A DNA stretch of 64,000 bases from Streptomyces acidiscabies (GCF_020010905.1 NZ_JAGJBY010000001.1:1136001-1200000); one strand, 5' to 3'. Positions 49,163 to 57,746 are shown, numbered from the stretch's first letter. Translations and numbers: made by a program. Notes: generated by a model not told the origin, from the letters alone.

Positions 49163-50155
49163 CTACCAGGCGAACGCCTCCGGCGACGGGCCCGGGCCCG
49201 GGAACACCTCGTCCAACCCGGCCAGCAACTCCTCGCTCAGCTCCAGCTCCACCGCGCGGATCGCCGACTCCAGCTGTCCGGCCGTACGCGGGCCGACGAT
49301 CGGGCCGGTCACGCCGGGACGCGTGAGGAGCCAGGCCAGGGCGGTCTCGCCGGGGTCGACCCCGTGCTTGTCGAGGAGATCCTCGTACGCCTGGATCTTG
49401 GCCCGGACACTCGCGTCGGCGATCGAGTCGGCGGCGCGGCCCGAGGCGCGACGGCCGCCCTGGACCTCCTTCTTGAGGATGCCGCCGAGGAGCCCGCCGT
49501 GCAGCGGGGACCAGGGGATCACGCCCACCCCGTACTCCTCCGCCGCAGGTATGACCTCCATCTCGGCGCGCCGCTCGTACAGGTTGTAGAGGCACTGCTC
49601 GCTGACCAGCCCGTACGAACCGCGGCGCGCGGCGGCCTCGTTGGCCTGGGCGATCTTGTAGCCGGGGAAGTTGGAGGAACCGGCGTACAGGATCTTGCCC
49701 TGCTGGATCAGGACGTCGACGGCCTGCCAGATCTCCTCGAAGGGGGTCAGGCGGTCGATGTGGTGGAACTGGTAGAGGTCGATGTAGTCGGTCTGGAGCC
49801 GCTTGAGCGACGCGTCGACCGCGCGGCGGATGTTCACCGCGGAGAGCTTGTCATGGTTGGGCCAGGCGTCGCCGTCGGCGGCCATGTTGCCGTACACCTT
49901 GGTCGCGAGGACGACCTTGTCGCGGCGGGCGGCGCCACCGGCCGCGAACCAGTTGCCGATGATCTCCTCGGTGTGGCCCTTGTTCTCGCCCCAGCCGTAG
50001 ACGTTCGCCGTGTCGAAGAAGTTGATGCCGGCGTCCAGCGCCGCGTCCATGATCGCGTGGCTGTCGGCCTCGTCTGTCTGCGGACCGAAGTTCATCGTGC
50101 CGAGTACCAGTCGGCTGACCTTGAGTCCCGTGCGTCCGAGCTGTGTGTACTTCAT
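49163..50155 (-). CDS. Aldo/keto reductase
   Basis: 330 aa from ATG 50155 (GAGG just upstream; the TTG at 50164 is less likely). NADPH-dependent TIM-barrel oxidoreductase. Catalytic tetrad: Asp and Tyr in NFFDTANVYGWGENKG, Lys in VVLATKVYGN, His in LYQFHHIDR. Cofactor loop GPIVGPRTAGQLESAI at the C-terminal end. It is of the YajO/general stress-like group, reducing aldehydes or ketones; substrate unknown. The 3' end abuts the repeat array. Confidence 0.94.
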   Translation of the reverse strand: MKYTQLGRTGLKVSRLVLGTMNFGPQTDEADSHAIMDAALDAGINFFDTANVYGWGENKGHTEEIIGNWFAAGGAARRDKVVLATKVYGNMAADGDAWPNHDKLSAVNIRRAVDASLKRLQTDYIDLYQFHHIDRLTPFEEIWQAVDVLIQQGKILYAGSSNFPGYKIAQANEAAARRGSYGLVSEQCLYNLYERRAEMEVIPAAEEYGVGVIPWSPLHGGLLGGILKKEVQGGRRASGRAADSIADASVRAKIQAYEDLLDKHGVDPGETALAWLLTRPGVTGPIVGPRTAGQLESAIRAVELELSEELLAGLDEVFPGPGPSPEAFAW

Positions 50156-50362
50156 GGTCCTCAAGCCAACGACTTGGAGTGGACTCGACGCAAGCGACTT
50201 CAGGAGTAGGAATCTTGACCGCCCAAGTCAGCGCCCCCGGTCGTCAGTTCACTCGATAGAAGGCATCTCCGATCTTCATGCAGTATCGCCGGGCGGGCGC
50301 CCTTACAGTCTGCGTGCCGTCCGGATGGGACGGCATCCGTCGCTGACACATGGGAGTGGGAC

Positions 50363-50902
50363 GTGAGGTCTTCGGGGCGTATGGCTGTCTCGGCAATGGC
50401 CGTGGCTATGGCGGCGCTGGGAGTGGGAAGTGGTGCCCCCGCGTCCGCCGCCCCCACGGCGACGCCGTCGTGCGGCGGGGCGGAATGCCCCAGCCTGAAG
50501 CCGACCAGGCTCACGGCCAGCCAGGCCAGCCTGAATGTCACCCAGATGCAATTGGAGAACATCAACGCGATGGCGTCCGACGCGGTGACCGGGGAGCCCA
50601 TTCGCGGCGCGAAGATCGTGTTCGCCACCATGGGCGGCAGGACGCTGGGGACGGCCTACACGGACTACGACGGCATCGCCGCGATCGCCGCTCCGGAGAA
50701 CCTGGGCCCTGGAACCCTCCAGGAACTGCTGGGCGGCTACGAAGCCGCAATGGTCGGCGACGGCGTTCACGCCCCGGCCGGGGCCCACGGAGCGATCACG
50801 ATCGGCACTGACCAGGGCCCCGGTGTCCCGGGCGCCCCATGCTCCGTCTGCAGCGACCGTGCGCTCAAGCAGGACGTGGTCCCGGTCGACTGGAGCCGGT
50901 AG
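50363..50902 (+). CDS. Secreted protein ending in the first half of a Peptidase S74 domain
   Basis: 179 aa, GTG 50363. Sec signal: MRSSGRMAVSAMAVAMAALG ... PASA|AP. The mature part contains TASQASLNVTQMQLENINAM and a carboxypeptidase-regulatory-like beta segment (AVTGEPIRGAKIVFATMGGR). It ends CSVCSDRALKQDVVPVDWSR. SDRALK is the Ser-Lys dyad motif (SDxxxK) that opens the S74 intramolecular chaperone/autoprocessing domain of phage tail spikes and some bacterial surface proteins. The rest of that domain is in the next ORF, in a different frame. Either this is a split gene, or a frameshift and about 120-bp insertion have broken it. Confidence 0.75.
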   Translation: MRSSGRMAVSAMAVAMAALGVGSGAPASAAPTATPSCGGAECPSLKPTRLTASQASLNVTQMQLENINAMASDAVTGEPIRGAKIVFATMGGRTLGTAYTDYDGIAAIAAPENLGPGTLQELLGGYEAAMVGDGVHAPAGAHGAITIGTDQGPGVPGAPCSVCSDRALKQDVVPVDWSR

Positions 50903-50904
50903 CC

Positions 50905-51285
50905 GTGCGGATCTTCCGTCGGCGCTCCCGGGCGGCTGACCGCGGTACCCCGGCACGGCTTCGAGGTGAGGCGCGGGAGAGCAGCGGTACGGCGCCGGTC
51001 GGCCCGGTCAACGGCTACGCGGTCCTGGAGACCGTGGCCGCGCTGCCCGTCAGTACCTGGCGCTACCTCTGGGAGCCCGAAGGCGTACGTCACCTGGGGC
51101 CGATGGCTCAGGACTGGCACGCCGCCTTCGGCTTCAACCAGGACGACACCACCATCCCCGTCGTCGACGGCCTCGGCGTCGCCCTGGTGTGCATCCAGGC
51201 ACTGAACCGCCGCGTGGAAGAGCTCACGGCTGAAGTGGATCGTCTGCGAGAAGCCGCGGGCGTGAACACCTCCGGGGCCGTGTGA
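50905..51285 (+). CDS. Second half of a Peptidase S74-type chaperone domain
   Basis: 126 aa, GTG 50905, three bases after the preceding stop, with GGAG nine bases upstream, so translational coupling is possible. The first about 40 residues are Arg-rich and unlike the family. From about residue 43 the S74 core resumes: AVLETVAALPVSTWRYLWEP, GVRHLGPMAQDWHAAFGFNQ (the conserved G-x-x-AQ-D/E) and a C-terminal coiled coil, ALVCIQALNRRVEELTAEVDRL. It would complete the domain begun by SDRALK in the gene before. It has no signal peptide of its own. Confidence 0.7.
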   Translation: MRIFRRRSRAADRGTPARLRGEARESSGTAPVGPVNGYAVLETVAALPVSTWRYLWEPEGVRHLGPMAQDWHAAFGFNQDDTTIPVVDGLGVALVCIQALNRRVEELTAEVDRLREAAGVNTSGAV

Positions 51286-51384
51286 CGACGCCGGACGGCC
51301 TGTTGCTCCGGCGCTCGGCCGGGGAAGGCCGGTCGCCGAGCGCGGCCCACGGTCGCCATCTCTTCCCTCAGAAGGCAAGACACC

Positions 51385-52113
51385 ATGACAAAGCAGGACG
51401 CATTGGTACGAAACGACACCCTGACGGGGCCATCCCAGGCGATGGATCTGCGGTCACCGGTGTGTACGGACGCGGTCTGGCGGCTTCCGGTGACGGTCTG
51501 TCGCATCACCCAGTTCCTGGGTGAGCAGACGGCCGGCGCCTTACTGGAGCGCGCCATCGCCTCCGCCGACGACACCTTGAAGCCCTCCATGATCCGCGAC
51601 CAAGAGGTGGTCCCCGACTTCCGCCGGTCCCGCTCGCGCCACGACTTCGCCGCGCCTGAGCTGATGGCGGCCATCGACGAGGTGCTGGAGGCGGTCGAGC
51701 ACACGCTCCAAGTCTCCTGCCGGCACACCGAACCCAGCTACAGCCTCAACGCGCACAACGACGGCGACTTCTACCGGCCGCACCAGGACACCAGCGTCGA
51801 GTTCGCCACCCGACGTCTGCTCACCTTCGTGTACTACCTGCATCGCACGCCCCGGCCTTTCGACGGAGGCGAGCTGCGTGTGTTCGACGCGGCCATGCCA
51901 CTGCACACCGAGACAGCCGGGAGATGGCAGGAGCGCACCTGGCGGGACTGGGAGCCCGAGCACGACAGCATCGTGTTCTTCCTCCCCACTGCCTGGCATG
52001 AGGTACGGCCGGTCAGCTGCCCGAGCAAGCAGCACGCGGACAGCCGTTTCGCCATCAACGGCTGGCTGTGCAGCCCCGACCCCTCGAACCGCGGGAATGA
52101 CGCGAGCCCGTGA
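51385..52113 (+). CDS. 2-oxoglutarate/Fe(II)-dependent oxygenase (prolyl 4-hydroxylase-like)
   Basis: 242 aa, ATG 51385 after AGAAGG. Double-stranded beta-helix oxygenase: HxD in DFYRPHQDTSVEF (His and Asp about residues 134-136), VYYLHRTPRPFDGGELRVF, the distal His in FLPTAWHEVRPVSC and the 2-oxoglutarate Arg in ADSRFAINGW. It hydroxylates a protein or small-molecule substrate using O2 and 2-oxoglutarate. Codon 53 is TTA (51541-51543), so expression should depend on bldA and be developmentally late. The neighbouring S74-type secreted protein is a possible but unproven substrate. Confidence 0.9.
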   Translation: MTKQDALVRNDTLTGPSQAMDLRSPVCTDAVWRLPVTVCRITQFLGEQTAGALLERAIASADDTLKPSMIRDQEVVPDFRRSRSRHDFAAPELMAAIDEVLEAVEHTLQVSCRHTEPSYSLNAHNDGDFYRPHQDTSVEFATRRLLTFVYYLHRTPRPFDGGELRVFDAAMPLHTETAGRWQERTWRDWEPEHDSIVFFLPTAWHEVRPVSCPSKQHADSRFAINGWLCSPDPSNRGNDASP

Positions 52114-52256
52114 GGCACATCGTCCACGGGGCGCGAATACCTGCGAGTGCTATCTAGAAGTTAGCGCTTCCCTGTGGTTAGGATCAGGGTCGAGGGGTGA
52201 GGTTGAAAGTTCAAGCTGACCCCTACCTGAGAGCCATGCCTCTGGAAGGAAACACC

Positions 52257-53186
52257 GTGTCCCCCACCACGTCCGCCCGTCGGATACTCGCCGCGGTCCT
52301 CGCGGCCGGTGCTCTGACGGTCACCGCCGCCACCGTTCCCGCCGTCGCGGTGCCGTACGACCGGCCCGGTCACGTGTCCGTCGACTCGCCGCTGCGTCTC
52401 GCGTACCAGAAGGACGTCGCCGTCCGGGTCCTCAAGGGGGTCTTCGAGCGGGGTGACGGGGCCGTCGTCGACCGGTACGTCCGCGCCGACTACATCCAGC
52501 ACAACCCGTTCGCGCCCGACGGTGCCGCGACGCTGAAGAACCTCGGCACGTCCGTCCACCAGCAGTTCCCCGACGCGAAGTACGACGTCAAGAGGGTCAT
52601 CTCCGAAGGTGAGTTGGTCATCGTCCACTCCAACGTCGTTCTCACGCCCGGGAGTTCGGGGAGCGCCGTCTTCGACATCTTCCGGTTCCAGGGCGGGAAG
52701 ATCGCCGAGCACTGGGACACCGGGCAGAACGTGTCCGACACGACCGCCAACGGCAACGACATGTTCTCCACGGTGAGTTGGCCTCGTACCCAGCAGCCCG
52801 GGCCGGCGTGGCTGACGTCGTACAACAAGAAGCTCGTGGTGAAGGCGTTCGACCAGTTGATCGTGCGGAAGGATGTCGGCGCGATCGACCGGTACTGGAG
52901 CACCGACTACCAGCAGCACAACCCGAACATCCCCAACGGTGCCGCCGGCGCCAAGGCCGGGCTCGGCGCGTACTTCGCCCAGTTCCCCCAGTTGAAGGTC
53001 GAGCCCAAGCGGGTCATCGCCGAGGGCGACCTCGTCGCCGTCCACAGCCACTACATCCCGGCGCCCGGTCAGCGGGGTCAGGCGATCGTGGACCTGTTCC
53101 GGGTGCGGGGCGGGAAGATCGTCGAGCACTGGGACGTCATCCAGGACGTGCCGGAGACTTCGGCGAACGACAACACGATGTTCTAG
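52257..53186 (+). CDS. Secreted protein with two SnoaL-like domains
   Basis: 309 aa from GTG 52257 (AAGGAAA upstream). Sec signal RRILAAVLAAGALTVTAATV, cleaved near AVA|VP. Two tandem SnoaL/NTF2-like domains follow: first VVDRYVRADYIQHNPFAPDG with IFRFQGGKIAEHWDTGQNV, second AIDRYWSTDYQQHNPNIPNG with LFRVRGGKIVEHWDVIQDV. The duplicated QHNP and GGKI-EHWD motifs are the active-site-like hallmarks of polyketide cyclase-related and quorum-hydrolase-type SnoaL proteins. Extracellular location and two domains are unusual. A likely -10 is TAGGAT at 52179. Confidence 0.9.
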   Translation: MSPTTSARRILAAVLAAGALTVTAATVPAVAVPYDRPGHVSVDSPLRLAYQKDVAVRVLKGVFERGDGAVVDRYVRADYIQHNPFAPDGAATLKNLGTSVHQQFPDAKYDVKRVISEGELVIVHSNVVLTPGSSGSAVFDIFRFQGGKIAEHWDTGQNVSDTTANGNDMFSTVSWPRTQQPGPAWLTSYNKKLVVKAFDQLIVRKDVGAIDRYWSTDYQQHNPNIPNGAAGAKAGLGAYFAQFPQLKVEPKRVIAEGDLVAVHSHYIPAPGQRGQAIVDLFRVRGGKIVEHWDVIQDVPETSANDNTMF

Positions 53187-53314
53187 GACGGGCGCTGGGG
53201 ACTCCGGGGGTAGTACCGGAGTCCCTGAGGGCCAGGTCGATGGCGGTGCCGGTCAGGTCGGCGTCGTGCAAATGTGCTTGCGGCCACCACCTCGACGCCG
53301 CCTACCGTGCCGTC

Positions 53315-54085
53315 ATGGGGACGACCGGAGAGTGGCGGAGCGGCATCGTGCTGGGGTGCAGGGAAGCGGAGTTGTTGCGTGAGGTCGTCGGGGAGGGGGA
53401 GTTGCTCGGGGTTTATCTGCATGGGTCGGCTGTGTTGGGTGGGCTTCGGCCGCGCAGTGACATCGATGTGCTCGGGGTGGTGTGGCGGTCTTTGAGTGCA
53501 CGTCAGAGGCGTGTGCTCGTCGATGAGTTGTTGGCTCTGTCCGGGCAACATGGGTATCGGTACGTCGAGTTGACCGTCGTCGTGCAGGGGGAGGTGCGGC
53601 CCTGGCGGTTTCCGCCCGTCTGCGATTTTCTCTACGGGGACTGGCTGCGGGGGGAGTTCGAGGCCGGGGGGCTGCCCGTGCCGGAGGTCAGTGCTGATCT
53701 GGCGCCCGTGCTGACCATGGTTCTTCAGGGGGACGCGCCTCTTCTCGGCGGCCCTCCTCCGGCCGCCCTCCTCGACCCCGTCCCGCACGCCGATCTTCTG
53801 CGCGGGATCACCGCGGGCGTCCCGGACCTCATGGCCGACCTGGAGCACGACACCCGGAACGTCCTGCTGACCCTCGCCCGTATCTGGATGACCCTCGGTA
53901 CGGGGGTCGTAGGCGCCAAGGACGAGGCGGCCCGGTGGGCGGAGGCGAGGTTGGCGGGGGAGCACCGGGCCGTGCTGGCGCGGGCTCGGGCGGCGTACCT
54001 GGGGGAGGGCCAGGAACCGGGGGACGGAGCGAGGGGATGCGCCGAGGCGATGGTCGAGGTCATCGCAGGGTTCGGTCCCCCGTAG
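53315..54085 (+). CDS. AadA-type aminoglycoside nucleotidyltransferase homologue
   Basis: 256 aa, ATG 53315. Nucleotidyltransferase motif VYLHGSAVLGGLRPRSDIDVLGV (GS-x-GG ... DxD) and a helical C-terminal domain with LEHDTRNVLLTLARIWMTLG, then KDEAARWAEARL, as in ANT(3'')/ANT(9) enzymes. These transfer AMP from ATP to streptomycin, spectinomycin or relatives. It is a plausible intrinsic resistance enzyme; the true substrate cannot be read from sequence. The gene's codon use is typical of the window, with no sign of an integron. Confidence 0.88.
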   Translation: MGTTGEWRSGIVLGCREAELLREVVGEGELLGVYLHGSAVLGGLRPRSDIDVLGVVWRSLSARQRRVLVDELLALSGQHGYRYVELTVVVQGEVRPWRFPPVCDFLYGDWLRGEFEAGGLPVPEVSADLAPVLTMVLQGDAPLLGGPPPAALLDPVPHADLLRGITAGVPDLMADLEHDTRNVLLTLARIWMTLGTGVVGAKDEAARWAEARLAGEHRAVLARARAAYLGEGQEPGDGARGCAEAMVEVIAGFGPP

Positions 54086-54108
54086 GTACTACCCGGGGAC
54101 TACCCCTC
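54084..54108. repeat. Exact 19-mer shared with 32205-32223
   Basis: GGTACTACCCGGGGACTAC occupies 54085-54103, overlapping the last base of the AadA-like stop codon and reaching the end of the SGNH gene. The same 19 bases occur at 32205-32223, more than 20 kb away. Confidence 0.8.
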
Positions 54109-54777
54109 CTCGTAGGGTCCGCCCATCCCCCACCCCTGATACATCGCCTCCGCGAACGCCTCCGCCAGCTTGTGCTCGCCGCTCGCGTTGGGATGCGTCC
54201 CGTCGTACGTATCCGTATCGATGTCGTACCTGGGAGGGATGGACGCGAGGAGCAGCGGCGACCCCGGCTCGTCGAGGTCGGCGACCGCCTTCGCGAGGAG
54301 TTCGTTGAAGAGGTCGACCTGTTCGGCGAACGCGGGGTCCGCGGTGGCGCGGACGTTGGGGATGACGGGAAGGACGACGGCACGGACGCGGGGGCGCGCG
54401 GCGCGGGCCGCGGCGATGAACTCCCGTGCGTTTTCCGCCGTTTGCTCCGCGTTCGTATAGAAACCCAGGTCGATGAGGCCGAGGGAGACGAGCAGCACAT
54501 CCGCGCGTCCGGCGCGCACCGCGTCACCGATCAGCGGAACCATATGCTGCCACCCCTCACCCCACCCGGCGAGGTGCCCGCGCGGGAAGTCGGGTTCGGC
54601 GTACGTGTATGAGACCGGAGAGTTAGCTCCCTGGTCGTACAACGTCTCGCGCGGCCCGACCAGCGTGAACGGGCCGCCGTACGTGGCACACAGATGCCGC
54701 CAGAGCCGGTACCGCCACGTGTGGTCGCCCGCGCTGCCGATCGTCATGGAGTCACCGACGGGCATGAACCTGAGCAT
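54100..54777 (-). CDS. SGNH/GDSL hydrolase
   Basis: 225 aa from ATG 54777 (GAGCGG upstream). Block I RFMPVGDSMTIGSAGDHTW (nucleophile Ser), block III-like LLVSLGLIDLGFYTNAEQ (Gly; the usual GTND is replaced by LGLIDLG), block V YDGTHPNASGEHKLAEA (Asp-x-x-His). Family members hydrolyse esters, often acetyl or lipid esters of polysaccharides. No signal peptide with this start, so it may be cytoplasmic. The weak block III suggests a specialised substrate. Confidence 0.88.
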   Translation of the reverse strand: MLRFMPVGDSMTIGSAGDHTWRYRLWRHLCATYGGPFTLVGPRETLYDQGANSPVSYTYAEPDFPRGHLAGWGEGWQHMVPLIGDAVRAGRADVLLVSLGLIDLGFYTNAEQTAENAREFIAAARAARPRVRAVVLPVIPNVRATADPAFAEQVDLFNELLAKAVADLDEPGSPLLLASIPPRYDIDTDTYDGTHPNASGEHKLAEAFAEAMYQGWGMGGPYEEG

Positions 54778-54865
54778 CCGCTCATGATGGACGATCGCCG
54801 CCCCGGCCGGGGTGTGAGTCCCGACACCTCGCGTGTCGCGCCGCGCGGGGTGGCAGGCTGGGGAC

Positions 54866-55834
54866 ATGCGCCGACCGTTCGCCGTCCTCGCCGGGTTCCT
54901 GCTCGTGGGGGCCCTCGCCGTACCCGCGTCCGCCGACGACGGCGGGTTCACCATCAAGGACCCGCGGATCAAGGAGTCCAGCGGCCTCGCCGCCTCGCGC
55001 CGGCACCCGGGCGTCTACTGGACGCACAACGACAGCGGTTACGGCCCGCAGATCTACGCCGTCGACAGCGCCACGGGCAAGACGGTCGCCACGGTCACGC
55101 TGCGCGGCGTCGGCACCCCGCGCGACGTCGAGGCGATCTCCATCGGCCCCGACAACCAGATCTACGTGGGCGACATCGGCGACAACTTCAACGGCCGCTG
55201 GCCCTACCTGTGGATCTACCGGCTCCCTGAACCGGTAGTACTCAAGGACCAGACGGTCAGGGCGACCCAGTACATCGTCAAGTACGCGGACGGCGGGCGC
55301 GACGCCGAGTCGATGATGGTCCACCCCAAGACCGGCCGGGTGTACATCATCGACAAGAAGGAGGACGGCGGCCACCTGTACGAGGGCCCCGCCCGCCTCA
55401 CCGCGTCCGGCGACAACATCTTCAAGCCCATAGCTCCGGTGGACCTCTGGGCCACCGACGCCGCGTTCTCCCCGGACGGCCGGCAGCTGGTAGTACGCGG
55501 GTACTTCGGAGGTATCACCTACGACTGGAACGGCGGCAGGATCAAGAAGACCGGCCGCCTCGACGTCCCCCTCCAGCGCCAGGGCGAGTCCGTCACCTAC
55601 TCCGCCGACGGCAAGAAGCTGCTGTACGGCAGCGAGGGCACGGAGAGCGGCGTGGTCGCCCGGGACGCCCCCGGCGCCGACAAGTCCTCGCCCTCCAAGG
55701 GGAGTTCGACCGCCTCCGGCTCCGGTTCCCCGAGCGACGGCGACTCCGGCGGCGGGGTCACCAAGGGCGCGATCGCCATCGCCGTCGTCTGCGCGGCGGT
55801 GTTCGGGCTACGGCGACTGCTGCGCCGCAGCTGA
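54866..55834 (+). CDS. Secreted, C-terminally anchored beta-propeller-like protein
   Basis: 322 aa from ATG 54866. Signal peptide RRPFAVLAGFLLVGALAVPASA|DD. The mature part has repeated beta-propeller-type strands (SGLAASRRHPGVYWTHNDSG, YVGDIGDNFNGRWPYLWIYR, DAAFSPDGRQLVVRGYFG). A Ser/Gly/Asp-rich linker and one membrane helix (GAIAIAVVCAAVFGLRRLLR) follow, leaving the domain outside and a basic tail inside. No LPxTG sorting motif. Its role on the cell surface is unknown. It starts 88 bp from the divergent SGNH gene and ends two bases before the convergent TetR gene. Confidence 0.9.
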   Translation: MRRPFAVLAGFLLVGALAVPASADDGGFTIKDPRIKESSGLAASRRHPGVYWTHNDSGYGPQIYAVDSATGKTVATVTLRGVGTPRDVEAISIGPDNQIYVGDIGDNFNGRWPYLWIYRLPEPVVLKDQTVRATQYIVKYADGGRDAESMMVHPKTGRVYIIDKKEDGGHLYEGPARLTASGDNIFKPIAPVDLWATDAAFSPDGRQLVVRGYFGGITYDWNGGRIKKTGRLDVPLQRQGESVTYSADGKKLLYGSEGTESGVVARDAPGADKSSPSKGSSTASGSGSPSDGDSGGGVTKGAIAIAVVCAAVFGLRRLLRRS

Positions 55835-55835
55835 G

Positions 55836-56624
55836 TCACTCCCCGGCGCGCTCCTCGGCACCGCGCCGGGCGACGAGCGCTTCGAGGCCGTCAAGGATGC
55901 GCTGGAGCCCGAAGCCGAAGTGATCGAAGGAGGAGGTCCAGGTGCCGGCGTCGAGAGAGGCGAGCACCGGGAACCGTCCCGACTCCATCACCCTGGAGAG
56001 GTACGGGGACTGCGCCTCGTAGAACTCGGACGTCGTCATACCCGAGGCGCGCTCGGCCTCCTGGTAGTACACCTGGGTACGCGCCGCGCCGACGACGTAC
56101 CCCTCGACCGCCATGATCGCCGACACCAGCTCGGTGTCGGTGAGCCCCATCGGCCGGATCCGCGCGAGCACCTTCTCCATGCCGTCCATCGCGCTCGGCC
56201 CGAGCAGGGGGCGGGAGCGGCTGGCGGGTAGTACCCAGGGGTGACGGTGGTAGAGGCCGAGCATGGAATGGGCCATGACCTCCAGAGCCTCCCGCCAGGA
56301 GCCGTCGCCGAGGTCGCCGAGGTCGCCGGGGTCCTGCGCGACCCGGTTCACCCGGTCCAGCATCAGCTCGACCAGCTCCGACTTGCCGGGGACGTAGCGG
56401 TAGAGCGACATCGCTCCCGTGCCGAGTTCGGCCGCGACCCGGCGCATCGACACCGCGTCCAGGCCCTCCCGGTCGGCGATCTCGACGGCGGCCTCGACGA
56501 TCCGGTCCAGGGTGAGCGTCGGCCTCGGACCGCGCGCGGGGCGGCGGGCGCCCTCCCAGAGGAGTTCGAGCGTGCGCGTGATCTGGTCCCGGCAGTGCTG
56601 GGCCTGGTCCTGGCTGCTCGTCAT
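55836..56624 (-). CDS. TetR-family repressor
   Basis: 262 aa. N-terminal HTH at about 40-90 ([45 protein letters not shown]) and a C-terminal ligand-binding domain of the TetR_C type. It is divergent from a DrrAB-type ABC exporter, with a 10-bp inverted repeat between them. It should repress that exporter and itself, releasing on binding the exported drug. The N-terminal extension of 35 residues is common in this subgroup. Confidence 0.94.
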   Translation of the reverse strand: MTSSQDQAQHCRDQITRTLELLWEGARRPARGPRPTLTLDRIVEAAVEIADREGLDAVSMRRVAAELGTGAMSLYRYVPGKSELVELMLDRVNRVAQDPGDLGDLGDGSWREALEVMAHSMLGLYHRHPWVLPASRSRPLLGPSAMDGMEKVLARIRPMGLTDTELVSAIMAVEGYVVGAARTQVYYQEAERASGMTTSEFYEAQSPYLSRVMESGRFPVLASLDAGTWTSSFDHFGFGLQRILDGLEALVARRGAEERAGE

Positions 56625-56650
56625 GGGGGCAGTCTAGTTCCGGGCCGAAA

Positions 56651-56694
56651 AACCGAGTACGGCGTACGCGAAATCGGGTACGGTGTACTCGGTT
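56651..56694. promoter_or_regulatory. TetR operator candidate
   Basis: AACCGAGTAC (56651-56660) and GTACTCGGTT (56685-56694) are perfect 10-bp inverted repeats with a 24-bp spacer. Inside are GTACGGCGTAC and GTACGGTGTAC, which are near-palindromes themselves. The site starts 26 bp from the TetR start and is 80 bp before the ABC gene. Confidence 0.6.
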
Positions 56695-56774
56695 ATCAGG
56701 TGGGGGGCAGGACCCGAGAGCTACCGCCCGAGAGCCACTACCTCAGAGCTACGACCACGGAGTTAGGGGACCCC

Positions 56775-57746
56775 ATGGAGTACGCCGTCCGCGCCGAGGC
56801 ATTACGCAAGAGCTACGCCGGAAAACCCGCCCTCGACGGCTTCGACCTGACCGTCCGCGCAGGCACGGTCCACGGGCTGCTCGGCCCGAACGGAGCCGGC
56901 AAGACCACCGCCGTCCGCATCCTGGCCACCCTGCGCCGCCCCGACGGCGGCACCGCGGAGGTCGCCGGGCTCGACGTGGTCCACAGGGCGCGCGAGGTGC
57001 GCGCGCGGATCGGGCTCACGGGCCAGTACGCGGCGGTCGACGAGGTCCTCACCGGCAGGCAGAACCTGGAGATGTTCGGTCGCCTCTTCCACCTCGGCGG
57101 CAGGCGGGCCCGGCAGCGCGCCGCCGAACTCCTGGACCGCTTCGGCCTGACCGAGGCCGCCGACCGGGGCGTCGACGGCTACAGCGGCGGCATGCGGCGC
57201 CGGCTCGACCTCGCCGCGTCGATGATCCTCGCCCCCGCGGTCCTCTTCCTCGACGAGCCGACGACCGGCCTCGACCCCCGGGCCCGGGGCGAAGTCTGGG
57301 AATCCGTACGGGCGTTGGTAGCGGACGGTACGACGGTCCTGCTCACCACGCAGTACCTGGAGGAGGCGGACCGGCTGGCCTCCCGCGTCACCGTGCTCGA
57401 CCGGGGCCGGTCCATCGCCGACGACACCCCCGACGGCCTCAAGGACATGATCGGCGGCGACCGGATCGAGGTCGTGCTCGCCGAACGCGCCGACATCCAG
57501 CGGACGGTGAAGGTGATGGCCCGCGTCGCGGACGCCGAACCCGAGGCAGACGAAGGCGAGTTGAGGGTCCACGCCACCGTCACCGACCGGGTCTCCGCAC
57601 TGACCGCGGTGGCCCGCACCCTCCAGGACGAGGGCGTGCGGGTCGAGGACATCGGCCTGCGCAGGCCCAGCCTCGACGATGTGTTCCTGCGCCTGACCGG
57701 CCACCGCACCGAGACCGGCCCGACCGCGAAGGAGGCCGCCGCGTGA
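56775..57746 (+). CDS. DrrA-type ABC transporter ATP-binding protein
   Basis: 323 aa. Walker [22 protein letters not shown]-loop [15 protein letters not shown], signature [15 protein letters not shown], Walker [19 protein letters not shown], and the H-loop replaced by Gln in [14 protein letters not shown], as is usual in DrrA. It powers export of daunorubicin-like drugs with the permease that follows (GTGA overlap). Codon 10 is TTA (56802-56804), so translation should need the bldA tRNA almost from the start. The spacer from the TetR operator contains several dispersed words (GAGAGCTACC, CTCAGAGCTAC). Confidence 0.95.
   Translation: MEYAVRAEALRKSYAGKPALDGFDLTVRAGTVHGLLGPNGAGKTTAVRILATLRRPDGGTAEVAGLDVVHRAREVRARIGLTGQYAAVDEVLTGRQNLEMFGRLFHLGGRRARQRAAELLDRFGLTEAADRGVDGYSGGMRRRLDLAASMILAPAVLFLDEPTTGLDPRARGEVWESVRALVADGTTVLLTTQYLEEADRLASRVTVLDRGRSIADDTPDGLKDMIGGDRIEVVLAERADIQRTVKVMARVADAEPEADEGELRVHATVTDRVSALTAVARTLQDEGVRVEDIGLRRPSLDDVFLRLTGHRTETGPTAKEAAA

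Noticed and set aside
50363..52113. Phage tail or prophage remnant
   Set aside because: An S74 domain alone suggested it, but there is a Sec signal peptide and no capsid, tail, integrase or attachment site nearby.
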